A stretch of DNA of 64,000 nt from Kribbella steppae (GTDB lineage Bacteria > Actinomycetota > Actinomycetes > Propionibacteriales > Kribbellaceae). The stretch is from NCBI RefSeq assembly GCF_004342025.1, contig NZ_SLWN01000025.1, forward strand, positions 1-64,000, in the 5' to 3' direction. A program made the translations under genes and the position numbers. Below the pieces are notes generated by a model. It saw nothing but the letters and a program-made list of their open reading frames with translations, was not told the DNA's origin and made no database searches. Of this stretch, positions 56,691 to 64,000 are shown piece after piece; the first letter of the stretch is position 1; the number at the start of each line of letters is the position of its first letter.

Positions 56691-57824
56691 GTGTTCGCAC
56701 GACGGCGGAAGCATTTCGGGACTCTGGCTGACAAGGCGACGTACGCGACTCTGCATACCGCCTCGCTGGCCACACCTCACCTGCGCGAGGGCCTGACCCC
56801 CGCCGCGGCCGGCAAAGCGAGCCGCCACCTCAGGGACCTCCTTGGTACGGCGGCCATCGCCATCTGCGACTCGTCCGGCGTACTGGCCTGGGACGGGGTC
56901 GGTGGACCCTACGAGAGCAACCACCGGGGCGATGCGAAGGCGCTCGCCGCTCCCACCCTCCGCACCGGGCGTACGGCGGTGTTGGGAGCGCACGACGTGG
57001 CCTGTGGCGATCCGCAGTGTCCGATCCGTACGGCGGTCGTCGCTCCGATCGTGACCGAGGAGCGGGTGGTCGCCGTACTGCTCGCCTACAGCATCAAGTC
57101 GTCCGCGGCATTGGTCAGAGCGACCGAGGAGGTCGCCCGCTGGGTGTCGGGCCAGGTGGAGCTGGCGGAGCTCAACAGGGAGCGCACCCGGGCGATGGAG
57201 GCCGAACTGCGGGCGCTGCGGGCGCAGATCAGCCCGCACTTCATCTACAACGCGCTCGCCGCGATCGCGTCGTTCGTGCGGACCGACCCGGAGCGGGCGC
57301 GTGAACTGCTGCTGGAGTTCGCCGACTTCTCCCGGTACGCACTCCGACGTGGTGGCGAGTTCACCACGCTGGCCGACGAGTTGCGCAACGTCGAGCGGTA
57401 CCTGGTGCTCGAGCAGGCCCGGTTCGGGGACCGGTTGAAGGTCTCGCTACTGATCGCACCCGAGGTGCTGCCGGTGGTCATCCCGTTCCTCGTCGTCCAG
57501 CCGCTGGTGGAGAACGCCGTACGCCATGGGCTGGAAGGCACCACCGGTGTCGGCCGGATCACCATCCGCGCCCGGGACCGGATCAACGAGGCCGAGATCA
57601 GCGTGGAGGACGACGGCGCCGGCAGCGACCCCGAGGTGATCCGGGCCGCGCTGTCCGGTGAGTCGGGCAGCGACTCGGTCGGCCTCGGCAACGTGGACGC
57701 CCGGCTCCGGCAGGTGTACGGCGACGCCTACGGCCTGGTCGTGGAGACCGCCGTCGACGCCGGCACGAAGGTCACCTTCCGCGTTCCCAAATACTCCTCA
57801 GGTGTACACGCTGTCTCGCGTTGA
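56691..57824 (+). CDS. LytS-type sensor histidine kinase
   Basis: 377 residues, no membrane helices. An N-terminal GAF-like domain (LRDLLGTAAIAICDSSGVLAW, CGDPQCPIRTAVVAPIVTEERVVAVLLAYS) precedes a coiled coil, the His_kinase domain MEAELRALRAQISPHFIYNALAAIASF (His in PHF), and HATPase_c with VVQPLVENAVRHGLEG and SVGLGNVDARLRQVYG. This is the LytS/YehU class that partners LytTR regulators. The matching regulator is at 60665, 2.8 kb away on the same strand, separated by unrelated genes. Confidence 0.92.
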   Translation: MFARRRKHFGTLADKATYATLHTASLATPHLREGLTPAAAGKASRHLRDLLGTAAIAICDSSGVLAWDGVGGPYESNHRGDAKALAAPTLRTGRTAVLGAHDVACGDPQCPIRTAVVAPIVTEERVVAVLLAYSIKSSAALVRATEEVARWVSGQVELAELNRERTRAMEAELRALRAQISPHFIYNALAAIASFVRTDPERARELLLEFADFSRYALRRGGEFTTLADELRNVERYLVLEQARFGDRLKVSLLIAPEVLPVVIPFLVVQPLVENAVRHGLEGTTGVGRITIRARDRINEAEISVEDDGAGSDPEVIRAALSGESGSDSVGLGNVDARLRQVYGDAYGLVVETAVDAGTKVTFRVPKYSSGVHAVSR

Positions 57825-58039
57825 CCGTGGTGGTGGGGCGGACTAGCGTCAACAGCAATCCCCCGAGGGCGTTGGCCTTGTGTATCCGCGGGAGCATCGC
57901 CGTTGGAACGGGATTCACCTGGGCGGGGCAGGCGACGACTGGATCGCCTTCTCAGGGGGCGATCGCAGCCCACGACAGCGATTTCACACGGCTCCATGGC
58001 GTTCCGCGGTGGAGCCTCCTGGAGAGGAGCAGTTTACTC

Positions 58040-59254
58040 GTGCCAGGTAACAGGGCAGTGATTTACAAAGGCCCGGGCGACGTGGCGGTCGAGACGATCG
58101 ACTACCCGAGTCTGGAGCTCAAGGACGGCCCGGGGGTCAACCCCGCGAACGTGGGTCGGCAGATTCCTCACGGGGCGATCCTCAAGGTGGTGGCCAGCAA
58201 CATCTGTGGCAGCGACCAGCACATGGTCCGCGGCCGGACGACGGCACCGTCCGGGCTCGCGCTCGGTCATGAGATCACCGGCGAGGTGGCGGAGATCGGC
58301 CCGGACGTCGAGTTCATCAAGGTCGGCGATCTGGTGTCCGTCCCGTTCAACATCGCCTGCGGGCGGTGTGTCAACTGCAAGGACGGCAAGACCGGCGTCT
58401 GCCTGAACGTGAACCCGGACCGGCCGGGGTCGGCGTACGGGTACGTCGACATGGGCGGCTGGGTCGGTGGCCAGGCGGAGTACGCGCTCGTGCCGTACGC
58501 CGATTGGAACCTGCTGAAGTTCCCCGACAAGGACCAGGCGCTGGAGAAGATCCGCGACCTGGCGATGCTGTCGGACATCTTCCCGACCGGGTACCACGGT
58601 GCTGTCACGGCCGGCGTCGGGACCGGTTCGACCGTCTACATCGCGGGCGCCGGGCCGGTCGGCCTGGCCGCGGCCACGTCGGCCTTCCTGCTCGGCGCGG
58701 CAGTTGTGATCGTGGCCGATCTGCAGAAGGAACGGCTGGAGCAGGCCCGCAGTTTCGGCTGCGAGACGGTCGATGTGTCGGAGGGTGATCCGAAGGACCA
58801 GATCGAGCGGATCCTCGGGGTGCCGGAGGTCGACAGCGCGATCGACGCGGTCGGGTTCGAGGCACACGGCCACGGCACCGACGCCCAGACCGAGCGTCCC
58901 GCGACCGTGCTGAACACGGTCATGGACGTCACCCGCGCCGGCGGCGCGGTCGGTATCCCCGGCCTCTACGTCACCGGCGATCCCGGTGCGGCCGACGATG
59001 CCGCGAAGTCCGGCTCGCTGTCGATCCGGCTGGGACTCGGCTGGGCCAAGTCGCTGTCGTTCACGACCGGACAGTGCCCGGTCATGCGGTACAACCGCCA
59101 GTTGATGCAGGCGATCCTGCACGACCGGACGCAGATCGCGAAGAACGTGAACGCCACGGTCATTCCACTGGACGAGGCGCCGCAGGGGTACAGCCAGTTC
59201 GACCAGGGGGCGGCGCGCAAGTATGTGCTCGACCCGCACGGACTGATCAAGTAG
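58040..59254 (+). CDS. fdhA: Glutathione-independent formaldehyde dehydrogenase
   Basis: About 404 residues, zinc medium-chain dehydrogenase. Catalytic zinc: SNICGSDQHMVRGR (Cys, His) and LGHEITGEV. Structural zinc: CGRCVNCKDGKTGVC. NAD loop: VYIAGAGPVGLAAATSAFLLGA. The long insertions (RPGSAYGYVDMGGWVGGQAEY, AIDAVGFEAHGHG) are diagnostic of the Pseudomonas FdhA type that oxidises free formaldehyde to formate with tightly bound NAD. GTG 58040 follows GGAGAGGAG. It interrupts the LytS-LytTR locus. Confidence 0.93.
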   Translation: MPGNRAVIYKGPGDVAVETIDYPSLELKDGPGVNPANVGRQIPHGAILKVVASNICGSDQHMVRGRTTAPSGLALGHEITGEVAEIGPDVEFIKVGDLVSVPFNIACGRCVNCKDGKTGVCLNVNPDRPGSAYGYVDMGGWVGGQAEYALVPYADWNLLKFPDKDQALEKIRDLAMLSDIFPTGYHGAVTAGVGTGSTVYIAGAGPVGLAAATSAFLLGAAVVIVADLQKERLEQARSFGCETVDVSEGDPKDQIERILGVPEVDSAIDAVGFEAHGHGTDAQTERPATVLNTVMDVTRAGGAVGIPGLYVTGDPGAADDAAKSGSLSIRLGLGWAKSLSFTTGQCPVMRYNRQLMQAILHDRTQIAKNVNATVIPLDEAPQGYSQFDQGAARKYVLDPHGLIK

Positions 59255-59414
59255 CCCGGGCAGACCGACGGGAGCTGGGTCACGGCCAGGCTCCCGTCGC
59301 CGTCCGCGGGCGCAGAGTCGTGACCGCGGCGAAACGTGCCGGTAACAACTCGCTGGTCATACTGCAGGGAGGGCAATCCGTCACGAGAGCGACCCCCTCC
59401 ATGAGCAGCACAGC

Positions 59415-59606
59415 ATGAGCAGTGACAGCCGGCTCGACCTCGAGTTCGCCTACACGACGTACCAGGACTCCTGCCGAGACCTCTACTCGCCGCACTACTA
59501 CTGTCGGCGCCCGCGCGGCCACGACGGCGTCCACGCTGCGGGCTTCGGCTCGAGCCGCCTCCGCTGGGAGCACCAGCCCGACCACCCTCCGCACATGCTG
59601 TCCTGA
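59415..59606 (+). CDS. Small Cys/His-containing protein of unknown function
   Basis: 63 residues. A notable segment is SCRDLYSPHYYCRRPRGHDGVHAAGF, with two Cys and two His spaced like a small metal-binding knuckle. The tail is HQPDHPPHMLS. No family is recognised. The ribosome site is weak, so the gene is less certain than its neighbours. Its stop is 15 bases from the convergent aldo/keto reductase stop. Confidence 0.5.
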   Translation: MSSDSRLDLEFAYTTYQDSCRDLYSPHYYCRRPRGHDGVHAAGFGSSRLRWEHQPDHPPHMLS

Positions 59607-59620
59607 GCTGCTGCTCGAGC

Positions 59621-60580
59621 TCACCTATCGGCCTCGGTGGCCCAGCTGAGCGCCTCGACGTCCGCGTCATCCAGCGTGAAGCTGAGTGCTCCGGCGTTCT
59701 GGGCGGCCTGAGCCGTGTTCTTGGCGCCGGGGATGGGCAGCACCCCGTCCTGCTGGATCAACCATCGCAAGGCGACCTGACTGGGGCTCCTGTCGTGGCG
59801 GTCACCGACTTCGCCCAGGAGATCGACCAGGTTCGCCAGGTTCTCGCTGCGGAACGGGCGGCTGTAGCGCCGCCATCCTGCTGGTCTGGTGGCAGCGGAG
59901 TACTTGCCGGTGAGTGCCCCAGAGGCCAGCGGCATGTAGGCGATGAGGGTCACCCCGAGCTCGCGGCAGGCATCGAGCACGCCATCCGTCTCGGGGTCGC
60001 GGTGCAGCAGCGAGTACTGGACCTGATTGGAGGCGAGCACCTGGCCGCGGCGGGCGAGTTCAGCATGGGCGGTGCGCATCTGTTCGGCGCTGTAGTTGCT
60101 CACCCCCACCGCGCGGATCTTTCCCGCCTCGACGGCGTCCGCCATCAGGTTCATCAGCGTTGGGATCGACATCCATCGGACCGGGTAGTGGACCTGGTAC
60201 AGGTCGATCGTCGTCCGTCGCAAGCGGGCAAGGCTGCCGTCCAACGTTGCCGGCAGACTGCTCGCACGGGAGAAGGGGCCGAACGGGAACTTGGTCGCCA
60301 CCACGACGTCCCTACCAGCCGTCAGCTCGCCAACCCTGCGCTCGGAAGCGCCCTTCCCGTACATCGCCGCGGTGTCCACGAGGTTGATCCCGGCGGACAG
60401 GCTCACGTCGAGCGCCGCTCGCTGGTCGTCGGCAGTGCTGGTCGGTCCGTAGGCGTTACGCGCGGGATTCCATCGTGGCGCGGTCGACATGTCGCCCCAG
60501 ACCATCGCCCCGATGCCGAGCCGGGACACACGCACGTCCGTCTGCCCCAGCGTCATCGACAGCGAACCCGGCTCGATCAT
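59621..60580 (-). CDS. Aldo/keto reductase
   Basis: About 319 residues. (beta/alpha)8 barrel with the catalytic tetrad: Asp/Tyr in NLVDTAAMYGKG, Lys in DVVVATKFPFG and His in LYQVHYPVRW. The cofactor end has GVSNYSAEQM, NQVQYSLLHR and the NADPH-binding GVLPIPGAKNTAQAAQNAG. It reduces aldehydes or ketones with NADPH. I start at ATG 60580 (MIEPGSLSMTLGQTDV); ATG 60556 is possible. It lies next to fdhA, so a shared aldehyde-detoxification theme is conceivable. Confidence 0.9.
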   Translation of the reverse strand: MIEPGSLSMTLGQTDVRVSRLGIGAMVWGDMSTAPRWNPARNAYGPTSTADDQRAALDVSLSAGINLVDTAAMYGKGASERRVGELTAGRDVVVATKFPFGPFSRASSLPATLDGSLARLRRTTIDLYQVHYPVRWMSIPTLMNLMADAVEAGKIRAVGVSNYSAEQMRTAHAELARRGQVLASNQVQYSLLHRDPETDGVLDACRELGVTLIAYMPLASGALTGKYSAATRPAGWRRYSRPFRSENLANLVDLLGEVGDRHDRSPSQVALRWLIQQDGVLPIPGAKNTAQAAQNAGALSFTLDDADVEALSWATEADR

Positions 60581-60664
60581 CCCACCAGCACCCTGTATAG
60601 ACAGTAGCTCCGATTTGCCGTTCTTCATCTCGGCGGCCCGATTCCTTGGCATTAGTGTGTGGGC

Positions 60665-61414
60665 ATGGCCGACACTCCCCTGCGCACGCTGGTCGCGGAC
60701 GACGAGGAGCCCGCCCTGGCCGAGCTGGTGTACCTGCTCTCCCAGGACGACCGGATCGGCGAGATCAAGACCGCGTCGAACGGGCCGGACGCGCTGAAGA
60801 TCCTGCAGGCCGCCGAGCTGGACGTGGTGTTCTGCGACATCAAGATGCCCGGCCTGACCGGGATCGACCTGGCCACGGTGCTGTCCAAGTTCCGCCACCC
60901 GCGCCCGCAGATCGTCTTCGTCACCGCGTACGACGAACACGCGGTGGCGGCGTTCGAACTCGAGGCGACCGACTACGTGATGAAGCCGGTCCGGGCGGAG
61001 CGGCTGTCGGAGGCGGTCCGCCGGGTAGTGACGGCGGGCGCGCCGGCCGCACTGCAGAGCGCCGACGAGTCCGACGACGAGGTGATCCCGGTCGAGCTGG
61101 CCGGCGTCACCCGGTTCGTCCAGCGCTCGACGGTCCGCTACGTCGAGGCGCAGGGTGACTACGCCCGCCTGCACACCGGGCAGAACTCGCACCTGGTCCG
61201 TATCCCGCTCAGCACGTTAGAGGAACGCTGGCGCGACGCCGGGTTCACCCGGATCCACCGCAGTACGCTCGTTGCCCTCGCGCACGTGGACGAGATGCGC
61301 GTCGACGGCGGCCGGTGCGCGGTCCGCGTCGGCGGCGACTGGCTCCCGGTCAGCCGTCGCCACACCCGTGAGCTCCGCGACCTCCTGGTCCGGTCGACGT
61401 CACTGCGCGGATGA
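60665..61414 (+). CDS. LytTR-family response regulator
   Basis: About 249 residues from ATG 60665 (GTG 60659 is in frame just upstream). Receiver: TLVADDEEPALAELVYLL, DVVFCDIKMPGLTGIDLA (phospho-Asp), FVTAYDEHAVAAF and DYVMKPVRAERL. The LytTR DNA-binding domain spans RFVQRSTVRYVEAQGDYARLHT to FTRIHRSTLVALAHVDEMR and WLPVSRRHTRELRDLL. Its stop lies one base before the next gene's ATG. It is the cognate partner of the LytS-type kinase at 56691; the downstream symporter is the probable target. Confidence 0.94.
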   Translation: MADTPLRTLVADDEEPALAELVYLLSQDDRIGEIKTASNGPDALKILQAAELDVVFCDIKMPGLTGIDLATVLSKFRHPRPQIVFVTAYDEHAVAAFELEATDYVMKPVRAERLSEAVRRVVTAGAPAALQSADESDDEVIPVELAGVTRFVQRSTVRYVEAQGDYARLHTGQNSHLVRIPLSTLEERWRDAGFTRIHRSTLVALAHVDEMRVDGGRCAVRVGGDWLPVSRRHTRELRDLLVRSTSLRG

Positions 61415-61415
61415 G

Positions 61416-61826
61416 ATGAGTACGCCGGAGGGCCCCGAGGACACCGCCGGGCAACGCGTACCTCGGCGCGTGCGGGTGACCAGTCCGCGGACGAGTGCCG
61501 CGCGCCGGCCGATCATCCCGACCGGTACCCGCGAGATCGACGAGCAGACCAGGCTCGGCGAGATCTACATGCACTCGCTGATCCAGTCCCAGCTCCGCCT
61601 CGCCCTCGCCGTCATCGGCGGTGCGGCCGTCGTACTGGGCGGCATCCCGCTGCTGTTCGCACTCGTCCCGGCCACCCGCACACTCGACATCTTCGGCCTG
61701 CCGCTGCCCTGGGTGATCCTCGGCATCGTGGTCTACCCGGTCGTGTACGTCTCCGCCCGGCTGTACGTCCGCAACGCCGAGCGGATCGAGGCCGACTTCA
61801 CCGAGTTCGTGGGGCGGCAAGAGTAG
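61416..61826 (+). CDS. Two-TM membrane protein in a LytTR-symporter operon
   Basis: 136 residues: a polar basic N-terminus (~55 residues), then LALAVIGGAAVVLGGIPLLFALV and LPWVILGIVVYPVVYVSARLYV, and an acidic C-terminus. ATG 61416 lies one base after the regulator stop, and its TAG abuts the symporter ATG with no gap. The same small membrane gene between a LytTR regulator and a cation/acetate-type symporter recurs in actinobacteria. It may be an accessory subunit of the transporter. Confidence 0.85.
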   Translation: MSTPEGPEDTAGQRVPRRVRVTSPRTSAARRPIIPTGTREIDEQTRLGEIYMHSLIQSQLRLALAVIGGAAVVLGGIPLLFALVPATRTLDIFGLPLPWVILGIVVYPVVYVSARLYVRNAERIEADFTEFVGRQE

Positions 61827-63413
61827 ATGTCACCGGCAACGAGTCTGATCGGGATCGGCCTGGTGATCGTGGCGACGATCGGGATCGGCCTGTTCGGGCT
61901 GCGGATCTCGCGCACCACCAGTGACTTCTACGTCGCCAGCCGGGTGGTCACGCCGCGCTGGAACGCATCCGCGATCAGCGGCGAATACTTGTCGGCGGCA
62001 TCGTTCCTCGGCGTCGCCGGACTGGTGCTGGTCAACGGCGCCGACATGCTCTGGTTCTCCATCGGATACACGGTCGGCTACCTGATGCTGCTCGTGCTCG
62101 TCGCCGCACCGCTACGCCGATCGGGTGCGTACACCTTGCCCGACTTCGCCGAGACCCGGTTCGAGTCGGCCGTCGTACGACGGATCTGCGCCGGTCTGGT
62201 AGTCGGCATCGGCACGCTCTACCTGCTGCCTCAGCTCCACGGCGCCGGCCTCACCGTGCAAACGGTCACCGGCGCACCACCCGATGTCGGCGCCGCGGTC
62301 GTCGCGGTGATCGTGGTGATCAACGTCGCGGCGGGCGGGATGCGTTCGATCACCTTCGTCCAGGCGTTCCAGTACTGGCTGAAACTCACGGCCCTGGCCC
62401 TGCCGGTCTTCGTCATTCTGATCGCCTGGCGATCCTCCGAGCATCCGGTCGGCGTACTGGAGTCGCTACAGGGCGCCGGAGCGGTATGGGCCGAGCCGTT
62501 GTCCACCGCGGACGGCCGGGACCATCCGCTGTACGCGACCTATTCGTTGCTCTTGGCCCTTTGTTTCGGAACGATGGGCCTGCCGCACGTGCTCGTCCGC
62601 TTCTACACGAACCCGGACGGACGGGCGGCACGTCGTACGACGGTCGTCGTACTGGCGCTGCTGGGGACGTTCTACCTGTTCCCGCCGATGTACGCCATCC
62701 TCGGAAGGACGTTCGCTCCGGACCTGGTCGGGAGTGGCGCGGATACCGTCGTACTGGAGCTGCCGGGACGGATTTTCCCTGGTACAGCAGGGGATCTGCT
62801 CGGGGCGCTGGTCGCTGCGGGAGCGTTCGCGGCGTTCCTGTCGACGTCGTCCGGGTTGACCGTCGCGATCGCTGGGGTGATCGACCAGGACCTCTTGCGA
62901 AGCAGGTTGCACCGGTGGACCGGTGGTGACTACGTCGCGGTGAACAGCTTCCGGATCGCGGCGTTGCTGTCGATGTGCATACCCTATCTGGCGTTCCGCC
63001 TGACCGGGTCGCTGAGCCTCGCGGACACCGTCGGGCTGGCGTTCGCCGTGGCCGCGTCGACGTTCTGTCCCCTGCTGGTGCTGGGGATCTGGTGGCGGCG
63101 GATGTCCACGACCGGTGCCGCCGCCGGCCTCGTCGTCGGTGGAGTCGCGGCCAGCGCGGCGGCGCTGGTCAACGTGATCGGCGGCCCGCAGAGCGGTTGG
63201 CCGCAAGCACTCGTCGGGCAGCCGGCGGCGTGGACAATGCCGCTCGCCTTCATCACCGTGATCGTGGTGTCCAAGCTGACCCCGGACAAGATCCCCGCCG
63301 GCACCGCCCGCAGCATGGTCCGCCTGCACACCCCCGAGGCCGTCGACGTCGACCGAGGACTGCCGCTGCGTGAGCGGTCCGATCAAGCACAGTCGCCGTA
63401 CCGCTCGTCGTGA
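61827..63413 (+). CDS. Sodium:solute symporter (ActP-like, SSS family)
   Basis: 528 residues, about 13 helices. SSS landmarks: ISRTTSDFYVASRVVTPRWNASAISGEYLSAASFLGVAGL, TLPDFAETRFESAVVRRIC, GGMRSITFVQAFQYWLK, LCFGTMGLPHVLVRFYTNP and AFLSTSSGLTVAIAGVIDQDLL (sodium-binding serines). It is nearest to cation/acetate symporters and related monocarboxylate carriers. It is co-transcribed with the LytTR regulator and followed by a DUF485 gene, the usual partner of ActP-type permeases. Confidence 0.93.
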   Translation: MSPATSLIGIGLVIVATIGIGLFGLRISRTTSDFYVASRVVTPRWNASAISGEYLSAASFLGVAGLVLVNGADMLWFSIGYTVGYLMLLVLVAAPLRRSGAYTLPDFAETRFESAVVRRICAGLVVGIGTLYLLPQLHGAGLTVQTVTGAPPDVGAAVVAVIVVINVAAGGMRSITFVQAFQYWLKLTALALPVFVILIAWRSSEHPVGVLESLQGAGAVWAEPLSTADGRDHPLYATYSLLLALCFGTMGLPHVLVRFYTNPDGRAARRTTVVVLALLGTFYLFPPMYAILGRTFAPDLVGSGADTVVLELPGRIFPGTAGDLLGALVAAGAFAAFLSTSSGLTVAIAGVIDQDLLRSRLHRWTGGDYVAVNSFRIAALLSMCIPYLAFRLTGSLSLADTVGLAFAVAASTFCPLLVLGIWWRRMSTTGAAAGLVVGGVAASAAALVNVIGGPQSGWPQALVGQPAAWTMPLAFITVIVVSKLTPDKIPAGTARSMVRLHTPEAVDVDRGLPLRERSDQAQSPYRSS

Positions 63414-63579
63414 GGATTCGACCGCTCGTCGCAGAACGGTGATCCACCGGTCGACTGGTGTGGTCCGCTGAGCGCTCAGTGCGTGTGGATGCTGTTTGTG
63501 CGGCGTGAGCCGGACCACAGTACGACCAGCAACCCCTGCCGGTCTTCCGCCCGGCCTGATCCGTCTGGAGGTCCCGCGA

Positions 63580-63662
63580 ATGAACGAGCGAAGCGAGTTC
63601 ATCATCGGGCACAGTGCGCCATGGCGCACATCCGCGCCCCGAGCGAAGCGAGGACGCGGATG
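63580..63662. repeat. Triple-palindrome element abutting the DUF485 start codon
   Basis: Three successive dyads: ATGAAC / GTTCAT (63580-63585, 63597-63602) around GAGCGAAGCGA; GTGCGCC-AT-GGCGCAC (63614-63629); and CATCCGCG / CGCGGATG (63629-63636, 63655-63662) around a loop containing GAGCGAAGCGAG. The last arm contains the DUF485 start codon. It shares the core and position with the element at 49317-49401. Confidence 0.8.
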
Positions 63663-63663
63663 A
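63580..63663 (+). CDS. 27-codon upstream reading frame coupled to the DUF485 gene
   Basis: ATG 63580 with a good ribosome site (GGAGG at 63566-63570) starts MNERSEFIIGHSAPWRTSAP, then RAKRGRG. The TGA (63661-63663) overlaps the DUF485 ATG (63660-63662) as ATGA. It lies entirely within the palindromic element. It probably serves to deliver ribosomes to the DUF485 start, which has no strong ribosome site of its own. Whether the peptide has a function is unknown. Confidence 0.55.
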   Translation: MNERSEFIIGHSAPWRTSAPRAKRGRG

Positions 63664-64000
63664 GCGACGCAACGCGATCCGCGGGCGATCCGGAAGTGTC
63701 GACGTACCGAGACGTCCAGCTGTCCCCGGACTTCTCCGAGTTGCGTCGCCGATTCCGGCGCTTCGTGTTCCCGATGACCGGCGTGTTCCTGGTCTGGTAC
63801 TTCCTCTACGTCCTACTCGCCGCCTACGCACCCGACTTCATGTCGACGAAGGTCGCCGGCAACATCAACGTCGCGCTGCTGTTCGGGCTCGGCCAGTTCG
63901 TGTCGACCTTCGCCATCACGATGTTCTACGTCCGCTGGGCCGACAAGCGGCTCGATCCCGACGCCGAGACGCTTCGCCACCAGATCGAGGGAGTTGACCA
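63660..64000 (+). CDS. DUF485 membrane protein (partial at window end)
   Basis: The first 113 codons are visible. A polar N-terminus (SDATRSAGDPEVSTYRDVQL) is followed by LRRRFRRFVFPMTGVFLVWYFLYVLLAAYAPDFM, then INVALLFGLGQFVSTFAITMFYVRWADKRLDP. Two helices with the F-P-x-T-x-x-F-L-x-W-Y motif define DUF485 (YjcH-like), normally the small partner of ActP-type symporters. It belongs to the LytTR-symporter operon but is reached through the repeat element. The C-terminal end is beyond the window. Confidence 0.93.
   Translation, partial: MSDATRSAGDPEVSTYRDVQLSPDFSELRRRFRRFVFPMTGVFLVWYFLYVLLAAYAPDFMSTKVAGNINVALLFGLGQFVSTFAITMFYVRWADKRLDPDAETLRHQIEGVD

Noticed and set aside
1..64000. rRNA, tmRNA, SRP RNA, RNase P RNA, replication origin
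   Set aside because: No conserved segments of these genes or DnaA-box clusters were noticed; the only stable RNAs supported are the three tRNAs.

Overview
The window is high-GC DNA with the gene content of a free-living actinobacterium. A DUF3073 gene lies beside purM/purF, pntA is split (pntA1-pntA2-pntB), and there is an F420-dependent (Ddn-like) oxidoreductase, a SigB/F-type sigma factor, a class F sortase and a c-di-AMP (ydaO/yuaA) riboswitch in front of an NlpC/P60 gene. A Propionibacteriales (Kribbella/Nocardioides-like) origin is my best inference but cannot be proved from this sequence alone.

Layout. 1-1.4 kb: an IS110-family element beside a VOC gene. 1.9-3.9 kb: a sigma factor coupled to a stand-alone LigD-type phosphoesterase, then a nitroreductase. 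3.9-5 kb: a peptidase fragment and a YciO/YrdC-family gene. 5-10.6 kb: class F sortase with a DUF4397 surface protein, a lipoprotein, an MFS pump, an M23 peptidase and an AlkD-like repair protein, with the 39-residue tail of a lost SDR gene. 10.6-16.8 kb: DUF305/LVIVD secreted proteins, STAS protein, polyprenol-phosphate sugar synthase, zincin, a TrmB/LuxR-type regulator and a frameshifted secreted zinc protease. 16.98-17.3 kb: tRNA-Glu, tRNA-Asp and tRNA-Phe, followed immediately by a decayed tyrosine-integrase tail.

17.6-29.6 kb looks accessory. It holds a desaturase, an ECF42-type sigma factor with its DGPF partner and a recognisable promoter, a two-TM protein, a NUDIX hydrolase, a serine hydrolase, a three-gene membrane cassette of unknown function, and a translationally coupled XRE-type regulator plus GT-A-like enzyme. 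29.8-36.6 kb: a TetR/PaaK-like/Ddn-like operon with a perfect palindromic operator; a divergent MFS-APH / TetR-GNAT resistance-like locus; small DUF1508 and YciI genes. 36.7-43.3 kb: a threonine dehydratase-like enzyme, the riboswitch-controlled NlpC gene, a peculiar six-unit repeat behind its terminator, a NarL-type two-component system divergent from an ABC exporter, and DUF3073.

43.5-54 kb is mostly core metabolism (purF-purM, pntA1A2B, an M20 dipeptidase, a Ser/Thr kinase). It also holds a TrmB/LuxR-type regulator divergent from a 39-codon gene for a secreted peptide. 54-64 kb: secreted protein, phosphoesterase, and a LytS/LytTR two-component system with a symporter and DUF485 gene; kinase and regulator are separated by a formaldehyde dehydrogenase and an aldo/keto reductase.

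Items I consider most worth following: the peptide/TrmB-LuxR pair, the XRE/GT-A cassette, the ~80-bp palindromic elements that carry an ATG and abut the start codons of pntA2 and the DUF485 gene, and the structured non-coding end of the IS110 element.
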